Origin: a bacterium
Lineage (GTDB): Bacteria; Verrucomicrobiota; Kiritimatiellia; CAIKKV01; CAITUY01
Assembly: GCA_037128595.1 (NCBI GenBank)
Contig: JBAXWB010000040.1
Span: 1 to 38,351, forward strand
DNA: 38,351 nt
Reading direction: 5' to 3'
Below are positions 10,355-19,420 of this stretch, one piece after another (position 1 is the stretch's first letter; each line of letters begins with the position of its first letter). The notes below the pieces were generated by a model, which was not told the DNA's origin, did not search any database, and saw only the letters and a program-made list of their open reading frames with translations. Position numbers and translations under genes: made by a program.

Positions 10355-11365
10355 CTATTTCGCCACGGCGCTCACCCGCAAATCCTGCTTCGCATCAATC
10401 GTGGAACCCGGAATCGGCGGAAGCCCTAGCAGGAACAGGGCAAGATTCCCCACTTCCCCGTTACGGATCGGTTGTTTAGGTGCGGCATAATCAGGATGCC
10501 CTTCACCCGGAGAGAGACGGCTGTCTGTGTTTAGCGCATACAGGTCACCCGGGGTGACCCCGTCACCCCAGACATAAAAGGGGATGGTGTAATCCAGCGG
10601 CTTGGTCGTGTCGTAATGGTCTTTGCCGGCCCCGCCATGGTCGGCGGTCAAAATCAAGGCCGTTTTCCCCTTCAATTTCGGATCCGTGGCGATCAGATCC
10701 ATGATCCGGCCCAACTGACCATCCAGCAGGACCAGGGCGGCGTAGTAAGGCTCACTCCCCCAACCTTGACTATGGCCCGCTCCGTCACATTCACCAAAAT
10801 GCACAAAGGCAAACTGACAGGGCTGGTTCGTCATCGTGTTGATGAAGTTGTCGACGAGCTCAACCGACGATTTGATATAGGAATAATCCACTTTGTTACG
10901 CCCATTATTCACCCCCGTGGTGTCAGGTGCCCCATTCGTCGCATTATAGGAATCAGGGAACAGCGAGAACTTGGTTTTAGTGGCCCACATCCCCGTCTTG
11001 AGCCCATGATCATGCGCCACGGCAAAGACACTGGAGATATAGGCCCCCTTGTGGGAGTGGAGCGTCACGCCCTTGGCGGGATCGGTGTTGTTGGTCCAAC
11101 TGTGGCCTTCCGCCTCCTTGACCCGGCGACTGGTCACCATGCTGGTATGATTCGGAAGGGTGACCGAGACGTCATAGTCATTGCGGGCATTGGCTGTGCC
11201 TGCGGATTCCGCCTGAAGTTGCTTGAAGTGCGGCGCTTTACCGGCATCCACCATCGTTTGCAGATAGGACGATCCCAGCCCGTCGACACTCAAGGCAATG
11301 ACGTAGTCTGCCCCCTGCGCCGCCAGACCACACCCGATCAAACACATCGCTATGATTTTTTTCAT
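10355..11365 (-). CDS. Secreted alkaline-phosphatase-superfamily phosphodiesterase/nucleotide pyrophosphatase
   Basis: The likely start is the ATG at 11365 that opens a signal peptide (MKKIIAMCLIGCGLAAQGA, cleavage before DYV); upstream in-frame codons lack an SD. The mature protein of about 317 residues has the metal-site pattern of the type I phosphodiesterase/alkaline phosphatase fold: Asp in ALSVDGLGS, the presumed Thr nucleophile in VTLPNHTSM, Asp and His in GECDGAGHS, and Asp-His in LTADHGG, with a late His in EGHPDY. It should hydrolyse phosphate mono- or diesters outside the cytoplasm; the substrate is unknown. It converges with the small basic protein gene and lies downstream of another AraC gene beyond an inverted repeat. 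Confidence 0.8.
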   Translation of the reverse strand: MKKIIAMCLIGCGLAAQGADYVIALSVDGLGSSYLQTMVDAGKAPHFKQLQAESAGTANARNDYDVSVTLPNHTSMVTSRRVKEAEGHSWTNNTDPAKGVTLHSHKGAYISSVFAVAHDHGLKTGMWATKTKFSLFPDSYNATNGAPDTTGVNNGRNKVDYSYIKSSVELVDNFINTMTNQPCQFAFVHFGECDGAGHSQGWGSEPYYAALVLLDGQLGRIMDLIATDPKLKGKTALILTADHGGAGKDHYDTTKPLDYTIPFYVWGDGVTPGDLYALNTDSRLSPGEGHPDYAAPKQPIRNGEVGNLALFLLGLPPIPGSTIDAKQDLRVSAVAK

Positions 11366-11466
11366 GGATCGATGGTAAACGATAATTCCTGTTTGCCAAG
11401 AACCAATCATACCGCCCAGTCTAGACTTCAGACATGTTGCCAAAAACGACTCCGCGCGGATTATCC

Positions 11467-11550
11467 GGTGGACGCCGACGTCCCGGCGGCGTACCAGCGA
11501 AAAGAAAGCTCACCCTGTCCACATATGCCGCCGGGACGTCGGCATCCACC
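11467..11550. repeat. Long inverted repeat, dispersed palindromic element (copy 1)
   Basis: Arms 11467-11493 and 11524-11550 are reverse complements over 27 nt with two mismatches, around a 30-nt loop. The arms begin GGTGGACGCCGACGTCCCGG and contain a GACGTC palindrome. A related 25-nt module (22 of 25 identical) occurs at 34181-34205, so this is a repeat family. It lies between the end of the AraC gene and the start of the phosphatase gene, both on the - strand, so it could act as a terminator or mRNA stabiliser. There is no U-tract. Confidence 0.75.
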
Positions 11551-11580
11551 AATGCTGACAGCGCGAGCGGTCATAAAGCG

Positions 11581-12462
11581 TTACTTCCGCCATTGCGACG
11601 GAGGAATGCCGGTCTTCTGCTTGAAGACCCGCGAGAAGTAATAGGGGTCTTCAAACCCGGCACGCCGGGCCACGTCACTCAGTTTGACGTCCGGTTCTTC
11701 CATCAATTGTTTCGCCCGGTTCACTCTCAGGTTTAACAGGTACTGCTGGGGCGGCAGGCCGGTGGACGTCTTGAAAACCCTGCGGAAATGCGGATAACTT
11801 ACACCCAACTGGTTCGCCAGGGCTTTCATATCCAGCGGCCGCTCCAACTCATTGGCCATTTGCTGTTTGGCCTGCCGGATAAAGGATTCCTCGCGCCCGC
11901 CCTGCTCTCTCTGCAACTGAAGCCGGCTCTGGATCAAGGCCGCCATCTGCAGGACCAGCCCGGTATGGATCACCCCACCAAAGGGCGGCATCCCCTCCGC
12001 CACTTCCAGCATCTGTGTAAACAGGTGGTGCAGGGATTCATCCACCCCGTAGTGAATCATCGGCGCACGCCAGGGAATCTCGCCCTGTGACATCAGCGTT
12101 TCCGCCTGCCGGCCATTGAACATCATCCAGTATTCCTTCCAGCCCGTCTCCGGCAGAGGGGCGTAATCATGCCAGACCCCGGGCCGGATCAGCAGGACGT
12201 CCCCGGCGGCAACCTCAAGTGGCCGCGCACCGCGCACCCGCAATATCCCCCGCCCCTGAGTGAGATACACCAGACTGTAGTCCCGCAATACCCGGCCGTT
12301 CTTCCACTGATAGGGAGCCCCATCCTCGTAGACCTGATAGGCCACATGAGGCGGCGTCAACCGGACCCCGACCCCACAGAGATGAATCCCCCATTGCCGC
12401 TCTTTGGGGGCCAGGTAGTCAAAGCGCTGGTTGATGCTCATTTTGTCCATCTGAATGCTCAT
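11581..12462 (-). CDS. AraC-family transcriptional regulator, divergent to araABD
   Basis: The protein has about 293 residues, with an N-terminal cupin (AAGDVLLIRPGVWHDY) typical of sugar-sensing AraC proteins and a C-terminal double HTH (DMKALANQLGVSYPHFRRVF and VKLSDVARRAGFEDPYYFSR) ending KQKTGIPPSQWRK. It is divergent from araA across about 130 nt, so it is the best candidate regulator of the arabinose operon, probably responding to L-arabinose. The start is uncertain: a GTG at 12486, ATG at 12462 and ATG at 12441 are all in frame and none has a convincing SD. A short in-frame duplication (KMSIQMDKMSINQ) covers the two ATGs. It is too diverged from E. coli AraC to name with certainty. Confidence 0.85.
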   Translation of the reverse strand: MSIQMDKMSINQRFDYLAPKERQWGIHLCGVGVRLTPPHVAYQVYEDGAPYQWKNGRVLRDYSLVYLTQGRGILRVRGARPLEVAAGDVLLIRPGVWHDYAPLPETGWKEYWMMFNGRQAETLMSQGEIPWRAPMIHYGVDESLHHLFTQMLEVAEGMPPFGGVIHTGLVLQMAALIQSRLQLQREQGGREESFIRQAKQQMANELERPLDMKALANQLGVSYPHFRRVFKTSTGLPPQQYLLNLRVNRAKQLMEEPDVKLSDVARRAGFEDPYYFSRVFKQKTGIPPSQWRK

Positions 12463-12535
12463 TTTCTCTATTTGATTTCCCGACACTATATGACATTAAT
12501 GGGGAGATCAAGGCATGAGTACAACGGCCAGATTT

Positions 12536-12562
12536 AGACCGAATGAACAGAATTTACAAAAT
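12536..12562 (+). promoter_or_regulatory. Three tandem 9-bp repeats (NNACANAAT) upstream of araA
   Basis: Three contiguous 9-bp units fit NNACANAAT, at 12536-12544 (AGACCGAAT, one deviation), 12545-12553 (GAACAGAAT) and 12554-12562 (TTACAAAAT). The same three-unit array occurs twice between araA and araB. It ends 30 nt before the araA start and so probably lies near or downstream of the transcription start. A likely role is as operator for the divergent AraC-type regulator or another arabinose-responsive protein. Confidence 0.6.
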
Positions 12563-12592
12563 GAGTTCAGTCATAACCGATAAGGAGTCCCT

Positions 12593-14107
12593 ATGAAAAA
12601 CCTCGATAATAACCTGTCCGTCTGGTTCATCACCGGAAGCCAGCATCTCTATGGTCCTAAAACCCTCGCCCAGGTGGCCGAGAACTCGGGCAACATCGTG
12701 GACGGCCTAAACGCCTCACGCCGCTTGCCTCTGAAACTGGTCTTCAAGCCCGTGGTGAAAACCCCCGACGAGATCCGCAACACGCTGGCGGCCGCCAACA
12801 ACGACCCCTCCTGCGGCGGCATCATCCTGTGGATGCACACGTTTTCCCCCTCAAAGATGTGGATCGGCGGGCTCACGAGTTTCCGCAAGCCGATGCTGCA
12901 CCTGCATACGCAGTTCAACCGTGATCTGCCCTGGTCTTCCATCGACATGGATTACATGAACCTGAACCAGTCGGCCCATGGCGACCGCGAGCATGGCTTT
13001 ATCCACGCCCGCCTGCGCCTGGAGCGCAAGGTGGTGGTCGGACACTGGCAGGATCGGGAAGTCCAGGACCGCATCGCCGCCTGGGAACGCGCCGTACGCG
13101 GTTGGAACGATCTGCAAGGCGCCAAATTTGTGCGGTTCGGCGACAACATGCGGCAGGTGGCGGTCACGGAGGGCGATAAGGTCGCCGCTGAAATCCGGCT
13201 GGGCTACTCCGTCAACACCCACCCCGTGAGCGAGTTGGTCGCGGTCATCAATGCCGCCAGCAACCGGGACGTTGCCGCCCAGTGCGCCGCTTATGACGCC
13301 GCCTACACCGTGGCACCCGCCCTGCGTAAGGGTGGAGCCAAACGCAGCCGTCTTGAGGATGCCGCCCAGATTGAAGTCGGGATGCGAACCTTCCTCGAAC
13401 AGGGCGGATACAAGGGCTTTACGACTACTTTTGAAGATCTCCATGGCCTGAAACAGCTGCCCGGTCTCGCCGTCCAGAGCCTGATGGCCGAAGGGTACGG
13501 TTTTGGCGCCGAAGGGGATTGGAAGACCTGCGCGCTGTTGCGTGGCATGAAGGCCATGGCCGCTGACCTCAAGGGTGGCACGAGTTGGATGGAGGATTAC
13601 ACCTATCATATGGACCCCAAGCGGCCCCTGGTCCTGGGCGCCCACATGCTGGAGGTCTGCCCCTCCATCGCGGCGGCGAAGCCCTCCCTTCAGATCCATC
13701 CGCTGGGAATCGGTGGCAAGGAAGACCCGGCCCGGCTGGTGTTTACCGCCAAGCCCGGCCCTGCCCTGAATGCCACCCTGGTGGATATGGGCAACCGCTT
13801 CCGAATGATTGTCAACGAACTCAACGTGGTCAAGCCGCCCCGCCCCCTTCCTAAATTGCCGGTGGCCTGCGCAATGTGGGAGGCGTTGCCGGACTTCAAA
13901 ACAGCAGCAGCCGCCTGGATCTACGCCGGAGGGGCTCACCACTCGGCCTTCAGCAGCGCCGTCACCGTGGAGCACCTTGAGGACTTCGCCGCTATCACCG
14001 GGATCGAGATGATCCGGATCGGCGCAGATACCACGATTGCGGCGCTCAAGAATGAGCTCCGCTGGAATGATGTCGCGTATCATCTGCTACAGGGAGTAGG
14101 TCGGTAG
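12593..14107 (+). CDS. araA: L-arabinose isomerase
   Basis: A protein of 504 residues, close to the family's usual ~500. It converts L-arabinose to L-ribulose in the cytoplasm using Mn2+, the first step of the pathway. The four catalytic/metal residues known from the E. coli enzyme are present at nearly identical positions: Glu307 in GFGAEGDW, Glu334 in SWMEDYTYH, His351 in GAHMLEV and His450 in GGAHHSAFS. The N-terminus ([11 protein letters not shown]) is the family signature. AAGGAG (12582-12587) supports ATG 12593. It is the first gene of araA-araB-araD and is preceded by a three-unit 9-bp repeat array. Confidence 0.97.
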   Translation: MKNLDNNLSVWFITGSQHLYGPKTLAQVAENSGNIVDGLNASRRLPLKLVFKPVVKTPDEIRNTLAAANNDPSCGGIILWMHTFSPSKMWIGGLTSFRKPMLHLHTQFNRDLPWSSIDMDYMNLNQSAHGDREHGFIHARLRLERKVVVGHWQDREVQDRIAAWERAVRGWNDLQGAKFVRFGDNMRQVAVTEGDKVAAEIRLGYSVNTHPVSELVAVINAASNRDVAAQCAAYDAAYTVAPALRKGGAKRSRLEDAAQIEVGMRTFLEQGGYKGFTTTFEDLHGLKQLPGLAVQSLMAEGYGFGAEGDWKTCALLRGMKAMAADLKGGTSWMEDYTYHMDPKRPLVLGAHMLEVCPSIAAAKPSLQIHPLGIGGKEDPARLVFTAKPGPALNATLVDMGNRFRMIVNELNVVKPPRPLPKLPVACAMWEALPDFKTAAAAWIYAGGAHHSAFSSAVTVEHLEDFAAITGIEMIRIGADTTIAALKNELRWNDVAYHLLQGVGR

Positions 14108-14124
14108 TCGACAGAAGAGATTTC

Positions 14125-14198
14125 TGACAGAATGAACATAATGTACAGAATAGGAATCGATCGACGGTTTAATTTTGTATATTTTGTTGATTCTGTCT
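14125..14198. promoter_or_regulatory. Inverted pair of three-unit 9-bp arrays between araA and araB
   Basis: On the + strand 14125-14133, 14134-14142 and 14143-14151 read TGACAGAAT, GAACATAAT and GTACAGAAT. On the - strand 14198-14190, 14189-14181 and 14180-14172 read AGACAGAAT, CAACAAAAT and ATACAAAAT. All six units fit NNACANAAT. The two arrays face each other across 20 nt and together form an imperfect 26-nt inverted repeat (22 of 26 pairs). The araA upstream region carries a third array, so a protein-binding operator is more likely than a simple hairpin, though an intercistronic RNA stem is also possible. Confidence 0.65.
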
Positions 14199-14237
14199 AA
14201 ATATTTTAAATCCGGTTTGACCCGGGAGGAGTTAATT

Positions 14238-15908
14238 ATGGCAAAATATTCAATCGGTTTGGATTATGGAACGAATTCAGTCAGGGCGTTAGTCGTGGAT
14301 GTGGCCAACGGCGCCGAGGCCGGCTCGGCCGTTCACATTTACTCACACGGCAAGGAGGGCGTCATCCTCTCCTCCGACCCCAATCTGGCGCGTCAGCATC
14401 CGGCAGATTACCTGGAAGGCGCCGCAATCACCATCAAGGCGGCGCTCGCCGCTTCATCGAAAAAAATAAAAGGCTTCAAGGCCTCCCAGGTAATCGGCAT
14501 TGGCGTGGACACCACGGGAAGCACGCCCCTGCCGGTGGACACGAACGGCACCGCCCTCGCCCTCACGAAACGGTTCGCCAAGAACCCGGCTGCCATGGCC
14601 TGGCTCTGGAAGGATCATACCGGCGTTGAAGAAGCGACCGAGATCACCGCCCTGGCCCGCAAGATCCGCCCCCAGTATCTGACAAAATGCGGCGGCATCT
14701 ATAGCAGCGAATGGTTTTTCAGCAAAGTCTTGCACTGCCTGCGAACCAGCCCTGAGGTATTTGACGCCGCCTATACCTGGGTCGAGATGGCGGACTGGAT
14801 TCCCGCGATGCTGACCGGAACCCAGAAGCCGGGCGTCACCAAGATCGGCATCTGCGCCGCCGGCCATAAGGCGATGTTCAACGCCGACTGGGGTGGTTAC
14901 CCCGACGCCAAATTCCTCTCCAAATTACACCCGAAGCTGGGCGCGCTGCGCAGCCGCCTGGCAACCAAAGCCTATGATATTTCAGATACCGCCGGCTATC
15001 TGACGGCGGACTGGGCCAAGCAAACCGGCCTTACCGCCGGCATCCCTGTCGCGGTCGGCGCGTTTGATGCCCATCTCGGCGGCGTTGGGGCCGGCGTCGG
15101 TGAAGGCACGTTGGTCAAAACGATCGGGACCAGTACCTGCGATCTGATGGTGGCGCCGGGCAACCGGAAACTCGCCGACATTCCCGGCATCTGCGGGATT
15201 GTCAAAGGCAGCATCCTGCCTGGTTATTTCGGCCTTGAAGCCGGGCAATCGGCTGTGGGCGACATCTTCAACTGGTTCGTAAACACCATTGAACCCCACG
15301 GTAAAGAGGGCGGTCATGTGGCCTTGACCCATCAGGCCGCCAAGCTCAAGCCGGGCGCCTCCGGGCTTCTGGCGCTCGACTGGAACAATGGCAACCGCAC
15401 CATCCTCGTGGACCAGCGCTTGACCGGCCTTCTGGTCGGACAGACGCTGTACACGACGCCGGCGGAAATCTATCGGGCCCTGGTGGAGGCCACCGCGTTT
15501 GGCGCGCTGACCATCATCAACCGGCTCGAGGAGTACGGCGTGATTGTCAAATCGGTGGTCAACTGCGGCGGCATTGCCGAGAAGAACCCGATGGTCATGC
15601 AGATCTACGCCGACATCATTGGACGTCCCATGAAGGTCTCGCGCTCAGCCCAAACCTGCGCGCTGGGCTCGGCCGTGGCCGCCGCTGTGGTGGCGGGCGC
15701 CCATAAGAACGTGACGGCGGCCCAGAAAGCGATGACGGGGTTGAAGCCGATCGTCTACCGCCCGAATCCCGCTGCTCATGCCGTTTACAAGGAAATCTAT
15801 AAGCTGTATCGTCAACTGCATGACGCCTTCGGGGTGCCGGGCTATGCGGGAGAACTCCACGGCGTCATGAAGACCCTCATCGAGATCCGCAACAAGGCCA
15901 GAAAATAA
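14238..15908 (+). CDS. araB: Ribulokinase
   Basis: The start chosen is ATG 14238, 6 nt after GGGAGGAG, giving 556 residues (E. coli AraB has 566). It phosphorylates L-ribulose to L-ribulose 5-phosphate with ATP. It is a two-domain FGGY-family sugar kinase: the N-terminal ATP-binding motif is IGLDYGTNSVRALVVD, the presumed catalytic Asp lies in VGAFDAHLGG, and the C-terminal ATPase motif region is VVNCGGIAEKNPMVMQIYAD. Position between araA and araD confirms the substrate. The 130-nt gap from araA contains the inverted operator-like pair, which might give araBD separate control; araD follows after 9 nt. Confidence 0.95.
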   Translation: MAKYSIGLDYGTNSVRALVVDVANGAEAGSAVHIYSHGKEGVILSSDPNLARQHPADYLEGAAITIKAALAASSKKIKGFKASQVIGIGVDTTGSTPLPVDTNGTALALTKRFAKNPAAMAWLWKDHTGVEEATEITALARKIRPQYLTKCGGIYSSEWFFSKVLHCLRTSPEVFDAAYTWVEMADWIPAMLTGTQKPGVTKIGICAAGHKAMFNADWGGYPDAKFLSKLHPKLGALRSRLATKAYDISDTAGYLTADWAKQTGLTAGIPVAVGAFDAHLGGVGAGVGEGTLVKTIGTSTCDLMVAPGNRKLADIPGICGIVKGSILPGYFGLEAGQSAVGDIFNWFVNTIEPHGKEGGHVALTHQAAKLKPGASGLLALDWNNGNRTILVDQRLTGLLVGQTLYTTPAEIYRALVEATAFGALTIINRLEEYGVIVKSVVNCGGIAEKNPMVMQIYADIIGRPMKVSRSAQTCALGSAVAAAVVAGAHKNVTAAQKAMTGLKPIVYRPNPAAHAVYKEIYKLYRQLHDAFGVPGYAGELHGVMKTLIEIRNKARK

Positions 15909-15917
15909 GGGGACGCG

Positions 15918-16613
15918 ATGTTGGAATCACTCAAGAAGGACGTATGTGCCGAGAACCTGCGGTTGGTTGCCGAAGGGCTCGTGGTGCAGACGTGGGGGAA
16001 CGTCAGCGGCATCGACCGCCAGAAGGACCTGATCGTCATCAAGCCGTCGGGCGTCGCCTATGACCAGATGAAACCCGCTCATATGGTGGTGGTGTCGCTC
16101 GCGACCGGGAAAGTAGTGGAGGGCGACCTGAAGCCAAGTTCCGATACCCCCACCCATCTGGAATTGTATCGCGCCTTCCCCGGCCTCGGCGGGATCGTTC
16201 ACACACACAGTCTCTTTGCCACCGCCTGGGCCCAGGCCAGGCGCGAGATTCCGGCGTTCGGCACCACTCATGCCGACTACTACCACGGATCGATCCCCTG
16301 TACACGTCCACTGACCAGCAAGGAGATCTCAGGCGACTACGAAGTGAACACCGGCCGCGTGATCGTTGAGCGGTTTAAGAAACTGGCCCCCCTGGCTTTC
16401 CCCGGGGTTCTGGTAGCGAGCCACGGCCCCTTCACCTGGGGGAAATCCGCCTCAGCGGCAGTGGACAGCGCCGTGGTCCTGGAATTTCTCGCCAAGCTGG
16501 CTTCCGAGACCCTGCGCATCGCCCCCGCCACCAAGGCAGTGCCGAACGTCCTGCTGGATAAGCATTACCTGCGCAAGCACGGCGCCAATGCCTATTACGG
16601 GCAGGAAAAATAA
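15918..16613 (+). CDS. araD: L-ribulose-5-phosphate 4-epimerase
   Basis: A protein of 231 residues, the same length as E. coli AraD. It epimerises L-ribulose 5-phosphate to D-xylulose 5-phosphate, the last step before the pentose phosphate pathway. It is a class II aldolase/AraD family member: Zn ligands His95 and His97 lie in IVHTHSLFAT and a third His is near 169 (VASHGPF). Asp76 (SSDTPTH), Asp120 (THADYYHG) and a C-terminal Tyr pair (NAYYGQ) fit the known active site. AAGGGG precedes ATG 15918. It converges with hrpB, with only 3 nt between the stop codons. Confidence 0.95.
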   Translation: MLESLKKDVCAENLRLVAEGLVVQTWGNVSGIDRQKDLIVIKPSGVAYDQMKPAHMVVVSLATGKVVEGDLKPSSDTPTHLELYRAFPGLGGIVHTHSLFATAWAQARREIPAFGTTHADYYHGSIPCTRPLTSKEISGDYEVNTGRVIVERFKKLAPLAFPGVLVASHGPFTWGKSASAAVDSAVVLEFLAKLASETLRIAPATKAVPNVLLDKHYLRKHGANAYYGQEK

Positions 16614-16616
16614 CCC

Positions 16617-19187
16617 TTACACCCATTTGTGTTTCGGGTATTTGCGCTGAAGCTCCTTCTTGGCCTTGGGATAGCCTTCGCGCCAGAAGGTGGTCAAATC
16701 AGAGGTCACCTGCACGGGACGGTAATTCGGCGCCAGCACCTGGATCGTCACTAACTGACGTCCCATCGCAATGCGGATGCTCTCCGCCACACCGTAAAGG
16801 TCCTGGATCCGGGCCGCAATCGTCGGCGGATTGGTCTCGGAGTAAACAATCTTCACTTTCCTGCCACCAGGCAGATCGAGTCGTTCGGGTACCTGCTTAT
16901 CAAGCAACGACTGCTTTCGCCCATCGAGCCAGTTTTTCACCACGGGAAAAACCGGACGCTCCTTCACTTCCTTCACGCTGAAGGCCCCCATGCAAATTTC
17001 CTCGATCATCAGGCGCCGGTCTTCGTCCGTGATCTCCGGCAGCTCGAGTTCCGGACACCACTTCCGCAGCAGGCTCACCCGAAGCAGCCACTGATCCACC
17101 TCTTCAGTCCAGTGCTTCAACGTACAGCGCCCCGCCTGCACTTCATCCGCCAGCAGACTGGCCGCGTCCCCCTCCGGCGGATTCCCCCCGCGCTTCATCT
17201 CCAGCACCAGGTCATGATAGAAACGGCCGCGCTCGGCGATGACACGCCGGGAGTCATCAAACCGCACCTGCGTCTCCTCCCGCACGGAGCCCGGGAATAA
17301 TTCCTCCAGCCATTCCGGCTCGATCGCCGTCACCAGCGAGAGCAGCACATCCATGTCGCCCTTGGCGCCAATGGCCGCCGGCTTCTTGGCAAATCCGCTT
17401 TCGACCTCGCGTACTTCCGCCGCCACCACGAAGGTGCTTTTGCGCACGACCGAGGCCCGCTCCAACACGCCGCGCCGGCCATGCACCAGCTCACAACGCA
17501 GGGTCCCCCCATCCATCCGCCGTGCCACCTGATCGGCGAACCCGGCCAGCACACAGCGGCGGACGTCGTCATCGGCCACAATCTCGCGCTCCAGGGAGAG
17601 GCCCTGTCCCTCAGCGATCCGGCAGAACATCTCATAGAGCCGCCCCGCCTGACGTGCCACCCCGGCGTGAATGCCCAGGCTCCGGCAGTAGTCCACATTG
17701 AAATCATGCGCCTCAGCCTCGCTCCAGGCCCGCATCAATTGAAAGAAGTCGGATAACACTTCGTCGCCCAGCCGCCGGTCGCGCTGTTCCTCGACCTGGG
17801 AATCCGTCCGTTTGACTAACAGGCCGCGCTCCTGCGTCATCGCCGCAATCAAGGCCACGGTCCGGACCCGTCCGACCTCCTCCGCCGCCATCAGCATGCG
17901 CGCATAGCGGGGATGCAGCGGGAAGGCCAACATCCCCCGACCCACTTCCGAAATTTCACCCGTCTTCTCATCCGCCGCCCCCAGATCCCGCAGCAGGGTT
18001 TCCGCCCGCGTCAGGGTTCGGTCCTCCGGTGGCTCGAACCAGGGAAAGGTCCGGGCATCCGGACAACCGGACGCCTTGAGCATCAGGAGGGTTTCCGCCA
18101 GATCCACGCGGCGGATTTCGGGAATTTCACGGGGTGGCCGCTCACGCTGCTCATACTCCGTCCAAAGCCGCACACAGACCCCGGGGGCCATACGGCCGGC
18201 ACGCCCGGCGCGTTGATCCGCGGACGCCTGGCTGACTTTCTCGATCCACAGCGTATCAATCCCCCGATAGGGATCAAAGCGGGCGATCCGGGCCAGACCG
18301 CCATCCACCACCAACCGGACCCCTTCAATGGTCAGCGACGTTTCCGCCACATTGGTGGAGACAATAATCTTACGGCGCTCCCCGGGCGCCACAGCGGCAT
18401 CCTGATCCCGCGGCGCCAGTTCACCGTGCAGGGGGCAAATGGAACAGCCCCGCGTTTCCGGCTTGGTGTTCAACGCCTGAATGGTGCGGTGAATCTCATA
18501 GGAGCCCGGCATAAAGACCAGCACATCCCCTTCCCGCTCCTGGGCGAGCAACCGCGCGGTTTCCGTGGCCGCGGTTTCCCAGATCGGCACCCGCGCGCTA
18601 TCCACCGGCTTGGGCAGGTACTCGATCCGGACTGGATACATGCGGCCTTCAGAGCGCAAGACCGTGCAAGGGGTGAGATACGATTCAAGGGTCGCTTTAT
18701 CCAGGGTCGCCGACATGACGATCAGCCGGAGATCCGGACGCAGGGTCTTCTGCAACTGAAAGGCGCGCGCCAGCGTGATATCACCAAACAAATGCCGCTC
18801 ATGGAATTCGTCAAAGATGATCGCCCCCACCCCGGAAAGGTGCGGATCACTGATCAGGCGCCGCAACAAGATTCCTTCCGTGACAAAGACAATCCGGGTA
18901 TCAGTACTGATCCTGTTTTCAAAGCGAACCTGATACCCCACTTCCCGCCCGATCGCCGAGTTCCGCTCAGAGGCCACCCGGGTGGCTAACAATCTGGCCG
19001 CCAGTCGCCGGGGTTGAAGGATCACGACCTGACGTCCCTCCGGAATAAGCCCGCGATCTAGCAACATCTGCGGGATCTGGGTTGATTTTCCCGAACCGGT
19101 GGGTGCCTGAATCACAAGCCGGGTATTGATCCCGGCACAGGCCTTTATTAAAGCCGGTTCAATTTCAAATATGGGGAGGGTGTTCAT
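16617..19187 (-). CDS. hrpB: ATP-dependent helicase HrpB
   Basis: About 856 residues from ATG 19187 (an in-frame TTG two codons earlier is less likely), slightly longer than E. coli HrpB (809). It is a DEAH-box helicase: Walker A is APTGSGKSTQIPQ, motif II is DEFHERH, motif III is VMSATLD and motif VI is QRAGRAGR. These are followed by an HA2-type region and the HrpB C-terminal domain, ending AKKELQRKYPKHKWV, which is characteristic of HrpB. Its cellular role is poorly defined; the related HrpA acts on RNA/ribosomes. It is a single gene without a clear SD. Confidence 0.95.
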   Translation of the reverse strand: MNTLPIFEIEPALIKACAGINTRLVIQAPTGSGKSTQIPQMLLDRGLIPEGRQVVILQPRRLAARLLATRVASERNSAIGREVGYQVRFENRISTDTRIVFVTEGILLRRLISDPHLSGVGAIIFDEFHERHLFGDITLARAFQLQKTLRPDLRLIVMSATLDKATLESYLTPCTVLRSEGRMYPVRIEYLPKPVDSARVPIWETAATETARLLAQEREGDVLVFMPGSYEIHRTIQALNTKPETRGCSICPLHGELAPRDQDAAVAPGERRKIIVSTNVAETSLTIEGVRLVVDGGLARIARFDPYRGIDTLWIEKVSQASADQRAGRAGRMAPGVCVRLWTEYEQRERPPREIPEIRRVDLAETLLMLKASGCPDARTFPWFEPPEDRTLTRAETLLRDLGAADEKTGEISEVGRGMLAFPLHPRYARMLMAAEEVGRVRTVALIAAMTQERGLLVKRTDSQVEEQRDRRLGDEVLSDFFQLMRAWSEAEAHDFNVDYCRSLGIHAGVARQAGRLYEMFCRIAEGQGLSLEREIVADDDVRRCVLAGFADQVARRMDGGTLRCELVHGRRGVLERASVVRKSTFVVAAEVREVESGFAKKPAAIGAKGDMDVLLSLVTAIEPEWLEELFPGSVREETQVRFDDSRRVIAERGRFYHDLVLEMKRGGNPPEGDAASLLADEVQAGRCTLKHWTEEVDQWLLRVSLLRKWCPELELPEITDEDRRLMIEEICMGAFSVKEVKERPVFPVVKNWLDGRKQSLLDKQVPERLDLPGGRKVKIVYSETNPPTIAARIQDLYGVAESIRIAMGRQLVTIQVLAPNYRPVQVTSDLTTFWREGYPKAKKELQRKYPKHKWV

Positions 19188-19271
19188 CTGCAAGCGGTGA
19201 ACGATGCCAGATCGCTATCTTGAGGGCAAGATCGCAGTCAAATTACCGATAACAGGCAATGCGAGGTTCGG

Positions 19272-19420
19272 CTATCTGTAGATTTCCTTGCGAGGTTCGA
19301 CCGCGACCACAAACACCATCAGGAGGTCATCCTTGATCGAGTATAGAAAAGGTTTTTCTTGGGGATTGAGTCAAAATCCTTCTGAACACTTTTCTTCAGT
19401 TCGACTCTATATTTTCCCAT
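19272..19420 (-). pseudogene. RelE/ParE-family toxin remnant (internal deletion, frameshift)
   Basis: From ATG 19420 the frame reads MGKYRVELKKSVQKDFDSIP, the usual RelE N-terminus, then stops early. A second frame picks up as LYSIKDDLLMVFVVAVEPRK then EIYR and a stop at 19272, the usual RelE C-terminus. About 45 central residues are missing, so no active toxin can be made. The start overlaps the end of the antitoxin remnant by 14 nt, as in intact modules. With its partner it accounts for most of the otherwise gene-free stretch between hrpB and brnA. Confidence 0.7.

Noticed and set aside
12851-14083. Long - strand open frame inside araA
   Set aside because: Antisense shadow of araA, whose catalytic residues are all intact.
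17913-18989. Long + strand open frame opposite hrpB
   Set aside because: Shadow frame; hrpB motifs on the other strand account for the sequence.
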